A DNA stretch of 64,000 nucleotides from JBNRMR01 sp050942895 (lineage in GTDB: Bacteria; Bacillota; Clostridia; Christensenellales; UBA1750). The first letter of the stretch is position 1. Every line of letters begins with the position of its first letter. This document shows, one piece after another, positions 9,226-17,238 of the stretch. The stretch spans positions 1 to 64,000 of the forward strand of contig JBMNOE010000013.1 in assembly GCA_050942895.1 (NCBI GenBank). Reading direction: 5' to 3'. The notes beneath the pieces were generated by a model that worked only from the letters and a program-made list of their open reading frames with translations, did not search any database and was not told the origin of the DNA. A program made the translations under genes and the position numbers.

Positions 9226-10398
9226 ATGTACAAAATCAGGACGCTCAACGCCATTTCCCAGGTGATATACGAAAGCTTCCCGGAGGATAAATACTCTGTC
9301 AGCGACAGCGCCGATAATTATGACGCTGTCATTGTCCGCTCGGCGGACATGCACGATATGGAGCTGCCCGATGAGCTGGTCGCCATCGCCAGGGCCGGTG
9401 CGGGCTACAACAATATCCCCGTGGAACGCTGCACGAAAGAGGGGGTCGTCGTCTTCAACACCCCCGGCGGCAACGCTAACTCCGTCGCGGAGATGGCCAT
9501 CGGCACAATGATCTCTGCCTCCAGAAACGCTTTTTCAGGCGCGGAGTGGGTAAAAACCCTTAAGGGCAACGGCGACGAAGTAGGCGCTTTGGCTGAAAAA
9601 GGCAAGGCCGCCTTCGTGGGCAGGGAGATCCGCGGAAAGAAGCTGGCAGTCATCGGCCTTGGGGCCGTGGGCGGCAGGTTCGCCAATATGGCGTATAATC
9701 TTAAAATGTCCGTGGTGGGCTTTGACCCCTATCTTTCCGTTGACGCCGCCTGGCGGCTTTCAAGGGGCGTTCGCAAGTCAGCCAGCCTTGAGGAGGCCAT
9801 TGAAAAGGCGGACTTCGTGTCCGTACACGTTCCCTATCTGCCTTCAACCAAGAACTATATCGACTCAAAGGCCATCGACGCTTTAAAGGACGGCGCCGTG
9901 CTGATCAACTTCTCCCGCGGGGAGCTGGTGGATGGCGACGCCCTGCGCAAAGCCCTTGCAAGCGGCAAGATCAGCAAATATGTGACCGATTTTGCCGAGG
10001 ATGATCTGCTGGATAATCCCAGCGTCATCACACTCCCCCATCTTGGCGCTTCCACCCCTGAAAGTGAGGATAATTGCGCCGACATGGCCGCAAACCAGAT
10101 TGCCGCTTACCTTGAAAACGGCTCCATAATGAACTCTGTGAACTATCCCGCATGTGAGCTGGCGAACTGGCACGGGGAGAGAATATGCCTTCTGCACAAG
10201 AATATCCCCAACATGATCACCCAGATATCCTCGGCCATAGGCTCTTGCGGGGTGAACATCGAGCATATGATGAACAAATCCCGGGGGGACGTGGCCTATT
10301 CGGTGCTGGATTTGGGCGCCCCCTGCGAGGGCGTTATGATCGAAAGCCTCAAGGCCATCGACGGCATATACAAAGTCCGCATTATTAAAGGCTCATAA
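9226..10398 (+). CDS. serA: D-3-phosphoglycerate dehydrogenase
   Basis: NAD-dependent oxidation of 3-phosphoglycerate, the first step of serine synthesis. The 390-aa protein has the substrate-domain segment RAGAGYNNIPVE, the Rossmann motif GLGAVGGRFANMA, the catalytic Arg in INFSRGELVD, and the catalytic pair in LPHLGASTPESEDN. A C-terminal ACT domain (about residues 320-390, LHKNIPNMITQISSAIGSCG) suggests feedback control by serine, as in the family. The ATG at 9226 has AGGAGG upstream at 9212-9217; an upstream GTG would add 15 unlikely residues. A 134-bp A-rich gap follows serC. The next gene starts nine bases after the stop. Confidence 0.95.
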   Translation: MYKIRTLNAISQVIYESFPEDKYSVSDSADNYDAVIVRSADMHDMELPDELVAIARAGAGYNNIPVERCTKEGVVVFNTPGGNANSVAEMAIGTMISASRNAFSGAEWVKTLKGNGDEVGALAEKGKAAFVGREIRGKKLAVIGLGAVGGRFANMAYNLKMSVVGFDPYLSVDAAWRLSRGVRKSASLEEAIEKADFVSVHVPYLPSTKNYIDSKAIDALKDGAVLINFSRGELVDGDALRKALASGKISKYVTDFAEDDLLDNPSVITLPHLGASTPESEDNCADMAANQIAAYLENGSIMNSVNYPACELANWHGERICLLHKNIPNMITQISSAIGSCGVNIEHMMNKSRGDVAYSVLDLGAPCEGVMIESLKAIDGIYKVRIIKGS

Positions 10399-10407
10399 GG
10401 AAGGAAC

Positions 10408-11211
10408 ATGGCTCTTTACCTTCGTACAATATGCTCCGGCTCCGACGGCAACTGCACCTTTGTTTCCGACGGAACCACTCATTTGCTCATAGACGCGGGG
10501 CTTTCTTTGCGTACCGCGGAAGAAGCCCTGCGCCAGCTTAATATAAGGCCGTCGGAGCTTTCCGGCATTTTAATCACCCACGAGCACACCGACCATGTAA
10601 GGGGCGCGGACACAATCAGCACCCGCCATGATGTGCCGATATACGCTTCCCACGGCACATGGGCTGCCCTGGAAGAAAAGCCGATAAAAAAAGCTGCCCT
10701 TAAAAACCGGATCGCCTTTGACAGCGACGGGGATTTTTACATCAACGAATTTAACGTCCAGCCCTTTTCAATCCCCCATGACGCGGCGGACCCGGTGGCA
10801 TTTTGCTTGGTCAACAGGGGCAAGAAGATAATCATCGCCACAGACATGGGCTACATAAAAAACGATTTCATCGCCCGGGCAAAGGATGCGGATTTCATGA
10901 TAATCGAATCCAACTACGACCCGGACATGCTTCGGCTAAGCTCTTACCCGTCATATCTGAAGGCGAGGATCGCCGGGAGAAACGGCCATCTTTCAAACGA
11001 GGACTGCGCCGTCACCCTGTGCGAGATCATTGCCAGCGGTTCCGTAAGGAAGGTTATGCTGGGGCATCTGAGCAAGAACAACAACACCCCCGACATCGCC
11101 ATGGCCACCTGCCGTGAGGCCCTTTTGCAGATGGGCCTGCACCCGGATAAGGACATGGCTCTGGGCGTCGCCCCCAGATCAACCCCCGGAGCGCTGCTGA
11201 AAATATCATAA
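10408..11211 (+). CDS. YycJ/WalJ-type metallo-beta-lactamase-fold hydrolase
   Basis: A 267-aa MBL-fold protein of the YycJ/WalJ type, a family whose members are thought to act on DNA or phosphodiesters. The N terminus reads CSGSDGNCTFV. The metal motif THEHTDHVRG is near residue 56, followed by the PHDAADPVAF His and ATDMGYI Asp. GHLSKNNNTPDIA near the C terminus is a family hallmark. In many Bacillota it follows the WalKR regulators, but here it follows serA by nine bases and is probably co-transcribed with the serine genes. No export signal is present. The exact substrate is unknown. Confidence 0.85.
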   Translation: MALYLRTICSGSDGNCTFVSDGTTHLLIDAGLSLRTAEEALRQLNIRPSELSGILITHEHTDHVRGADTISTRHDVPIYASHGTWAALEEKPIKKAALKNRIAFDSDGDFYINEFNVQPFSIPHDAADPVAFCLVNRGKKIIIATDMGYIKNDFIARAKDADFMIIESNYDPDMLRLSSYPSYLKARIAGRNGHLSNEDCAVTLCEIIASGSVRKVMLGHLSKNNNTPDIAMATCREALLQMGLHPDKDMALGVAPRSTPGALLKIS

Positions 11212-11317
11212 GCTTACGGGCTTTGCACCCCCAGCCGGTCTTTTACCATGCCCTTAAAAGCATTCGCATTTTTCTTCTGCCCTTGATAGACCAAAAGTAT
11301 TTATCGGGGTGTTTTTT

Positions 11318-11350
11318 ATGCAGAGCCATTATCGTGGGTCTGCATTTTTT
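11318..11350 (+). terminator. Terminator of the serC-serA-MBL unit
   Basis: ATGCAGA (11318-11324) pairs with TCTGCAT (11339-11345), with two further inner C-G pairs, and is followed by a run of T. It lies about 110 bases past the stop codon. The rest of 11212-11580 holds no visible gene. Confidence 0.7.
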
Positions 11351-11520
11351 GAAAAAAGCATAGCCCTTTGCACATGTCAATTAAGCCCCTGTCCATCCGT
11401 TCAACTCCGCCCTTTCAAAGCGCAGCTCCATAATGCCGCATGATTGCCGTCGATTATCCGCCTGCAAACAAACAAATTCATTTTATTCATTTTTCATGCT
11501 CGCTTTTAAAAAATACAGCA

Positions 11521-11551
11521 TAAAAAAGCGCCGGATCTTGATATCCGGCGC
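11521..11551 (-). terminator. Terminator of the DMT permease gene
   Basis: On the minus strand GCGCCGGAT and ATCCGGCGC form a perfect 9-bp stem around a six-base loop (11528-11551), followed by TTTTTTA. It is placed 30 bases after the stop of the EamA gene. Confidence 0.85.
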
Positions 11552-11580
11552 CATGATTTTATCAGAGCCTGTAAAGAAAA

Positions 11581-12501
11581 TCAGCCGCCCTCGGCAAAGC
11601 CCAAAATGGCGATTCCCAGCATGACCACGCCGATCACTATGTACTGCTGTCTGGAGAGCTTCTCCTTCAGGAATATCCGCGAGAGTATCACCGCCACGAT
11701 GCTGTATGAGGCCACTATCGGCGCGGCGAAAAGGGCGTTTCCGGCCAGCGCAAAGACATAGAAGAACTGGCCTGCCGTCTCAAAAACCGCTGCTACGCCC
11801 GCATCCTTTTCCCTTAAAATATTGAACTTTTCCTTCTTCACAAACCGCAGGAATATGAATGATATGACCGCGCAGATGAAGAAAGTAAACTCATAGGCCA
11901 AAAGCGCCTCGGATTCGGACATCAGCGCCAGTTCGTCCAGATAAAGGGCGTCCGCGAATGAACCCAGGCCGTCGATCAGGCAGTAGATTATCGGAAAGGC
12001 AATGGCCAGCATCCCCGTGCGATACTTTGCGTCTACATTGTTTTCCCTGATATATCTGGCGGGGTTCTCCTGGCGGTTTTCTATGAGTGACAGTGCAAAA
12101 ACACCGCCGCATATCATCACCAGCGCGGCGATTTCCAGCGCACCCACAGGGCGGGGAAAGAATATCAGCAGCAATATGGCCACTATGGCGCCGGATGAGT
12201 TTTGCACCGGCGATGAAATGGAAAGCTGAATATACCTAAGGCCAAAGTAGCCTATGACCATTGAAAGTATGTACATGGAGGAAACCGGCAGATATTTGAT
12301 TATTGATATGGGCGAGAAGCTGATTTTTTCCACAAGCATGTAAAAGGCCGCGTGCAGGCCCATCACCAGGCCCACCATCACCACGATTTTAAGATGGGAG
12401 TACCGATCCCCCGGCTTGCTGGCGCGCTTGTAGAAAAGATCCGCTGCGCCCCACATAAGAAAGGTTATGACGGAAAAAAGAAACCACATAATATACAACA
12501 A
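11581..12501 (-). CDS. EamA/DMT-family membrane transporter
   Basis: The 306-aa protein is almost entirely hydrophobic, with about ten predicted membrane spans arranged as two EamA-like halves. The N-terminal span begins WFLFSVITFLMWGAADLFYK and the C-terminal half ends LFAAPIVASYSIVAVILSR followed by two spans, as in drug/metabolite transporters. The substrate is unknown; relatives export amino acids, sugars or cofactors. Two TTG codons and an ATG (12489) are possible starts. The GAGG site fits the second TTG best, and the longest form is given here. It is a single-gene unit with its own terminator, convergent to the serine operon. Confidence 0.8.
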   Translation of the reverse strand: MLYIMWFLFSVITFLMWGAADLFYKRASKPGDRYSHLKIVVMVGLVMGLHAAFYMLVEKISFSPISIIKYLPVSSMYILSMVIGYFGLRYIQLSISSPVQNSSGAIVAILLLIFFPRPVGALEIAALVMICGGVFALSLIENRQENPARYIRENNVDAKYRTGMLAIAFPIIYCLIDGLGSFADALYLDELALMSESEALLAYEFTFFICAVISFIFLRFVKKEKFNILREKDAGVAAVFETAGQFFYVFALAGNALFAAPIVASYSIVAVILSRIFLKEKLSRQQYIVIGVVMLGIAILGFAEGG

Positions 12502-12624
12502 ACCTCATAAAAGCAAATTTGCGACTGAACAAAACATCAACCAATCGGTTAACCATGAAAAGCCTTGAAAATTATATCATGATCCTGTGTTTTAAATCAA
12601 GTTTAAATATGGGCGCTCCTGTGA

Positions 12625-12662
12625 TATAATTGTTTTAGCAACTTTTAACAACTTTTAGCAGC
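12625..12662 (+). promoter_or_regulatory. -10 element and three tandem 10-bp repeats before the FtsK-like gene
   Basis: TATAAT at 12625-12630 with no good -35 is followed at once by TTTTAGCAAC, TTTTAACAAC and TTTTAGCAGC (12633-12662), three imperfect 10-bp direct repeats in helical phase. They could bind a regulator near the transcription start or be simple slippage repeats. Function not known. Confidence 0.4.
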
Positions 12663-12692
12663 TTATAGCGAAATAGCGAAAATGGCGAGGCT

Positions 12693-14051
12693 GTGAACAG
12701 AGAGCCCGCCGGAAGCGCGGTAAAAAGGCGAAAAAAAGAAAAGATAGAAATGAGTGCATTTTGTATGGATATAATCTTTCTGGTAGCCATTGCGGCAGTG
12801 GCCATTGTGCTGGTTTTGGCAGCGGTACTTATTATTTTTAGCGTGAAAAAAAGGCGAAGGAGGCTGTCCCTTGAGGAATCCGACAGCACCGCTCAAAATG
12901 GCGCTATCGACGCAGCTTTTGCCGGCGATGAGTTGCAAACTCCAGCCGACGCAGGGCAGGAAATCCATGCGCTGGAGGAGAGGCTGCGCGGCCTGGGCCT
13001 TAGGGTGAGCGTGAAATCCGCTTTGGCAGGCAACGCCTTCACAAGATATGAGCTGCTTCCCGATATCGGCGAGCGCGCCAGCAAGGTGCTGGACTTTGAA
13101 AGCGACATCGCCCTTGCCCTTGGGTCGCAGAATTTATTTATACAGATTCCCCTGCCCGGGAAAAGCACAGTGGGCATTGATGCGCCCGTGCAGGACCCCT
13201 CCTCCCTTTCGCTGGGCGGAGTGCTCTCCCGTCTTGAAAAGGAAGAAAAACGCCGAATGCCGGGGGAATTCACCATCGCCACCGGAGCAGGCGGCCAGCT
13301 GATATCCTCCAGCATTGACAGATGCGCACATGTTTTGATTGCCGGCGGCCTTGGCACAGGCAAGTCGATGACCCTTCACAGCATCGCCTCCACGATGCTG
13401 TCGCGCTCGGCAAAGGATGATCTGCGCCTGATAATGATAGACATTAAGGGCACAGAGCTTTCAGCTTATAAAGGGCTTGAACACCTGCTGATGCCCGTTA
13501 TAAGCGATGTGCGCACGGCTTCCGGCGCTCTGGGGCTGGCGGAAATCGAGATGAACGAGCGCTATAAAAAGCTGGCTGCCATGGAGCTTCAGGATATAGA
13601 GCAGTACAACAAAAGAGCCGGGGAAGAATCTGCTGCATCGATGCCCCGAATCGTCATTTTTGCGGACGATGTAAACAGAATGCTGGGCGAAAGCGGGGAT
13701 TCGCTGGCCCGGCAAAGGCTTTTCAGCCTGCTGGAAGGGGGTGCAAAGGTGGGCGTTCATGTGGTTATGACCATTCCCCTGCCATGCTCGGCATCGCTTT
13801 TGGACGCCCTGTGCCAGAGCATACCCTCCAGAATTTGCCTGCACGCGCCCTCACTGCAGTCCGCCATGGCTGTAGCGGGCAGCGACTACGCCACGAAGCT
13901 GGCCCCTCAGGGCGATATGCTTCTTCGCCTGCGGGAAACGGGCCACCTTATGCACGGCCGCGGAATATTCGTCTCTCAGGAAGGCATAGGCAAGCTGCGC
14001 GCCCAGATGAGGGACAATCCCCCCGCCGCCCTCAAGTCTTTACAGCCTTGA
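12693..14051 (+). CDS. Reduced FtsK/SpoIIIE-like DNA translocase ATPase
   Basis: A 452-aa protein whose residues 180-440 align with the FtsK/SpoIIIE motor. The Walker A is GGLGTGKS (218-225), followed by RLIMIDIKGTELSAYKGLEHL. The Walker B reads IVIFADD (Asp325, Asp326), where FtsK and SpoIIIE have Asp-Glu. The RNA-like closing block QGDMLLRLRE...HGRGIFVS is also kept. Only one membrane span is present (about 24-50) instead of four, and there is no C-terminal gamma domain, so it cannot be the usual chromosome pump. The GTG start has GGCGAGG just upstream; an ATG at 12750 is the alternative. It may serve DNA segregation, sporulation or an unknown transfer role. The MATE gene starts 56 bases downstream. 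Confidence 0.8.
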   Translation: MNREPAGSAVKRRKKEKIEMSAFCMDIIFLVAIAAVAIVLVLAAVLIIFSVKKRRRRLSLEESDSTAQNGAIDAAFAGDELQTPADAGQEIHALEERLRGLGLRVSVKSALAGNAFTRYELLPDIGERASKVLDFESDIALALGSQNLFIQIPLPGKSTVGIDAPVQDPSSLSLGGVLSRLEKEEKRRMPGEFTIATGAGGQLISSSIDRCAHVLIAGGLGTGKSMTLHSIASTMLSRSAKDDLRLIMIDIKGTELSAYKGLEHLLMPVISDVRTASGALGLAEIEMNERYKKLAAMELQDIEQYNKRAGEESAASMPRIVIFADDVNRMLGESGDSLARQRLFSLLEGGAKVGVHVVMTIPLPCSASLLDALCQSIPSRICLHAPSLQSAMAVAGSDYATKLAPQGDMLLRLRETGHLMHGRGIFVSQEGIGKLRAQMRDNPPAALKSLQP

Positions 14052-14107
14052 CGCGCCATTTCCAGCCATAGCGCCTTAAATGGACGCATTTTACCCGGAG
14101 GAAGAAC

Positions 14108-15520
14108 ATGCAAAACTTAATCGCACGCTCATTAGGAGTCTACAAAAGGGACTCCGCTTCTTATAAGCGCGTCTTTTCTCTTGCACTGCCGATCTTGCTT
14201 CAGAACCTGATCAGCTCCTCGATGACGATGGTCGGCATGGCGATGATAGGCTCTCTTGGCCAGACGGAGCTTTCCGGCCTCACCCTTGCCAACTCGCTGT
14301 TCTTCGTCTCCACCTTGTTCGTGTTCGGCATCCAATCGGGCGGCTCGGTGCTGATGGCCCAATACTGGGGAAAACGGGACACCGGCATGATAAACCGCAT
14401 CATGGGTCTCAGCTCATTTTTTGCCGGTGCCATCACATTTGTTTTTGCCCTGGCCGTCACGATTTTTCCCCATCAGATAATGAGCATCACATCGGACAAT
14501 CCCGCCCTGGTGGATGTGGCCGCCCGCTATGGCAGAATCGTCGCCTTTTCCTTCTTTTTAAACAGCCTGACCATGGTGCAGGTGGGCGCCCAAAGAAGCG
14601 CTGAAAACCCCCGCTTTGGCATGATCGTTCTGAGCCTGTCCATGGGGGTAAACGTGTTTTTGAACTGGGTTTTCATATATGGAAAGCTGGGAGTTGCGGC
14701 CATGGGCGTCGAAGGCTCAGCCCTGGCGACTTTGATAGCGCGGATATTCGAGCTGGGCATAGCGGTAGTATATGTCGTCTTAGGGAAAAAGCGCATTCCT
14801 TTTGAGCCCAGGGCCTTCTTCCTTCCTGGAAAAAAGGCGGTGAAGCAGTTTTTGCAGTATGCCGCGCCCGTCGTTTTGAACGAGACCCTCTGGGGTTTGG
14901 GCATGTCTTTATACCCCATAATTTACGGCCATATGATCACCGCCTCGGACAACGTGGCCGCCTATTCCGTCACAGGGAATTTGGATAAAATACTCACCGT
15001 GGGCATTTATGCCATCGCCAATGCCGCGGCGATAATAATCGGCAATAAATCGGGCATGGGGGCCAGCAAAAAGGAGCTTTATGAAACAGGCAAGTGGCTC
15101 CACGCTTTGGCCTTCGCCACGAGCGCCGCCGCTTCGCTGATGCTGGCATCCCTGGCCTTCTTCGGCTCGGAAAAGTTTCTATTTAAAATATTCGACCTTA
15201 CTCCTAACGCTCAAAGGATCACCATCAACATGATGTACACCATGTCGGTAGTATATCTGTTTAAATGCTTCAACGCCACCAACCTGGTGGGGATATTAAG
15301 AGGAAGCGGCGATGTAAAGACTGTCATGCTGATAGACGTCCTTGCACTATACCTTTTCTCGCTGCCCGCCGCCGTTATAGCCGCCTTGGTTGTAAAGGCT
15401 GACATGACGGTGGTTTATATCTGGATATCCCTGGGTGATGCAATCAAAATGCTGATAGGCATGAAGCGCTTCACCGGGAAGAACTGGATCCGCAATGTGA
15501 CGGTAGACATATCGGCGTGA
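14108..15520 (+). CDS. MATE-family efflux transporter
   Basis: A 470-aa membrane protein with twelve predicted spans in two homologous halves, as in MATE antiporters that export cationic drugs or metabolites using Na+ or H+. The first span region reads VFSLALPILLQNLISSSMTM, followed by ELSGLTLANSLFF and GGSVLMAQYWGKRD, all typical. The second half begins FLQYAAPVVLNETLWGLGMS. GGAGG is eight bases upstream of the ATG. It may be co-transcribed with the FtsK-like gene. It is convergent with the GH43 gene. No substrate can be assigned. Confidence 0.9.
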   Translation: MQNLIARSLGVYKRDSASYKRVFSLALPILLQNLISSSMTMVGMAMIGSLGQTELSGLTLANSLFFVSTLFVFGIQSGGSVLMAQYWGKRDTGMINRIMGLSSFFAGAITFVFALAVTIFPHQIMSITSDNPALVDVAARYGRIVAFSFFLNSLTMVQVGAQRSAENPRFGMIVLSLSMGVNVFLNWVFIYGKLGVAAMGVEGSALATLIARIFELGIAVVYVVLGKKRIPFEPRAFFLPGKKAVKQFLQYAAPVVLNETLWGLGMSLYPIIYGHMITASDNVAAYSVTGNLDKILTVGIYAIANAAAIIIGNKSGMGASKKELYETGKWLHALAFATSAAASLMLASLAFFGSEKFLFKIFDLTPNAQRITINMMYTMSVVYLFKCFNATNLVGILRGSGDVKTVMLIDVLALYLFSLPAAVIAALVVKADMTVVYIWISLGDAIKMLIGMKRFTGKNWIRNVTVDISA

Positions 15521-15556
15521 GGTTTTGGGAAATGACCCTGCCGATATTGATTAAAT

Positions 15557-15581
15557 TAAAAGGGGCGCCCTTAAGCGCCCC
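15557..15581 (-). terminator. Terminator of the GH43 gene
   Basis: On the minus strand GGGGCGC and GCGCCCC form a 7-bp stem around a six-base loop (15562-15581), followed by TTTTAATTTAA. The hairpin also lies after the convergent MATE gene, but no T-run follows on that strand. Confidence 0.7.
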
Positions 15582-15587
15582 AAAAAG

Positions 15588-17132
15588 CTAAATCTGAGCC
15601 GCCACCACAGGGTCCTCGCGAACATTGATATCAAAGGCATCCAGAAAAACACCGTTTCCGTTTTCTGCGAACATGGAGTATAAGGTGCCGGTGAATGTCA
15701 TCGTGTATGTGCCTTCGGTGCTCAGGCCCGCGTTCAGCCCTGAGCCGGCAATCGTCCATTCGCATTCCCCCTGGCGGTATGAGAATGTGTACTGATGCCT
15801 GTCGCTTTCGATCTTAAGCTCCACATCTGTCTGCTCAGTAAGATATTCCTTGTATGCCTGAAAATTTATATCGTGAACCTGCTTTGTAAAGCCGATGTAT
15901 CGGCCACCTCCATCGTTGCCCAGATATATGGCGTAGTGGTAATCGTTGTTGTAATACGCGGCGATGCCCGCCCTTTCGGCGCAGGTTTCCGCAAGGGACA
16001 TCTTCGCTGTGGCGGTTGTGAAGAAGCCCTGCTGGCGCATGTTCAGTATGGTGGGCGATGCCCCCGCCTCGGTGATCTTAACGTCCGTGCCTATAAGGGT
16101 GAGCTTTTTTCCGGCATTGTCCAAGGCGTAGTTGCCGTAGTCGGGGTTACGGGTGTAGAACACCCTTTTGGGCATTGGACTGGAAAAATCAAAGCGAAGA
16201 TCATGACAGACGGGCTTAACAGGCGCGGGCAGCGGAGCGTCGGTCACATACTCGATTGTGCCGCCGTTGCCGCAAACGGGCCAGCCGCCCTCCTCCCACT
16301 TGACAGGCGCAAGGAATGTCTCCCTGCCCAGATTATGCAAAAGGGCGTGGCTGAAGCGACGGATGCCCAAGAACACCATCCACCACTTGCCGTGCTGATC
16401 CTGGATGATATCCGCATGGCCCGTGGCATGAATTTCGCTTGCCTTATACTCCTTGTGGGTGAAAATTGGGTTATGGGGGCAGTCCTCGTAGGGGCCCCAG
16501 ATATTCCTGCTGCGCTGGATTGTGACCCTATGGCCGTACTCGGTGCCGCCCTCCGCCAAAAGATGGTAATAATAGCCGTCTTTTTTGTATATATGGGGGC
16601 CTTCCGGGCACTGGCCGCCGCAGCCGGAGCTGATTATCTTCTTCTCTGAAAGGATCTCTCCTGTGAAGGGATCGATAACGAATGTTACCGTGCCGCGAAC
16701 GCCGTCGATGGTGCCGGTGGAGCAATAGTAGCAGGTGCCGTCGTCGTCCCAGAAAAGGGATGGATCGATGCCGCCCTGATCTATCCAGTTTGGCTTTGAC
16801 CACCGGCCTCGGATATCCTTTGTGTGAACGACGAAATTGCCCTTGTGAGTCACATTGGTGGTGATCATGAAGAAGGTGCCTTCGTGGTAGCGGATTGTGG
16901 GGGCATATATGCCGCCGGAATTTCTGCAGCCCCTGAGATAGAGCTGTTCCTCGCTGGTCAGGCAATGGCCTATCAGCTCCCAGTTCACCAGGTTCTTGCT
17001 GTGGTAAATGGGCACGCCGGGGAAGAACTCAAAGGTGGAATTCACAAGATAAAAATCATCCCCCACGCGGCAGATGCTGGGATCGGGATTGTACCCCGGT
17101 ATCACCGGATTTACATATTTCATATATGCCAT
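15588..17132 (-). CDS. GH43 beta-xylosidase / alpha-L-arabinofuranosidase
   Basis: Family 43 five-bladed propeller glycosidase that trims xylose or arabinose from hemicellulose oligosaccharides. Residues 1-310 form the catalytic domain. They carry general base Asp17 in NPDPS, the pKa-tuning Asp in GGIDPSLFWDDDG, and the acid Glu in CPEGPHIYK. Residues 330-510 form the C-terminal beta-sandwich seen in XynB-type enzymes. There is no signal peptide, so it is likely cytoplasmic and acts on imported fragments. AGGAGG sits six bases before the first of two in-frame ATGs. It follows the GH106-like gene by 106 bp but has its own TATAAT. Xylosidase versus arabinofuranosidase cannot be decided by eye. 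Confidence 0.9.
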   Translation of the reverse strand: MAYMKYVNPVIPGYNPDPSICRVGDDFYLVNSTFEFFPGVPIYHSKNLVNWELIGHCLTSEEQLYLRGCRNSGGIYAPTIRYHEGTFFMITTNVTHKGNFVVHTKDIRGRWSKPNWIDQGGIDPSLFWDDDGTCYYCSTGTIDGVRGTVTFVIDPFTGEILSEKKIISSGCGGQCPEGPHIYKKDGYYYHLLAEGGTEYGHRVTIQRSRNIWGPYEDCPHNPIFTHKEYKASEIHATGHADIIQDQHGKWWMVFLGIRRFSHALLHNLGRETFLAPVKWEEGGWPVCGNGGTIEYVTDAPLPAPVKPVCHDLRFDFSSPMPKRVFYTRNPDYGNYALDNAGKKLTLIGTDVKITEAGASPTILNMRQQGFFTTATAKMSLAETCAERAGIAAYYNNDYHYAIYLGNDGGGRYIGFTKQVHDINFQAYKEYLTEQTDVELKIESDRHQYTFSYRQGECEWTIAGSGLNAGLSTEGTYTMTFTGTLYSMFAENGNGVFLDAFDINVREDPVVAAQI

Positions 17133-17173
17133 ATATTGCCTCCTGTGTTTTTTGTTGTAATAATTATAGACGT

Positions 17174-17213
17174 ATTATAGCATGGAAAGGCGAGCAAAAG
17201 TCCGCCTTTCCAT
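17174..17213 (-). promoter_or_regulatory. Hairpin and -10 element between the two glycosidase genes
   Basis: ATGGAAAGGCG (17182-17192) and CGCCTTTCCAT (17203-17213) form a perfect 11-bp inverted repeat just after the GH106-like stop. On the minus strand it is followed directly by TATAAT (17174-17179), a likely -10 for GH43. No U-run follows, so it may be an operator for a sugar regulator or a processing hairpin rather than a terminator. Confidence 0.5.
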
Positions 17214-17238
17214 ATTTACATATTAATTTATCTGTGTT

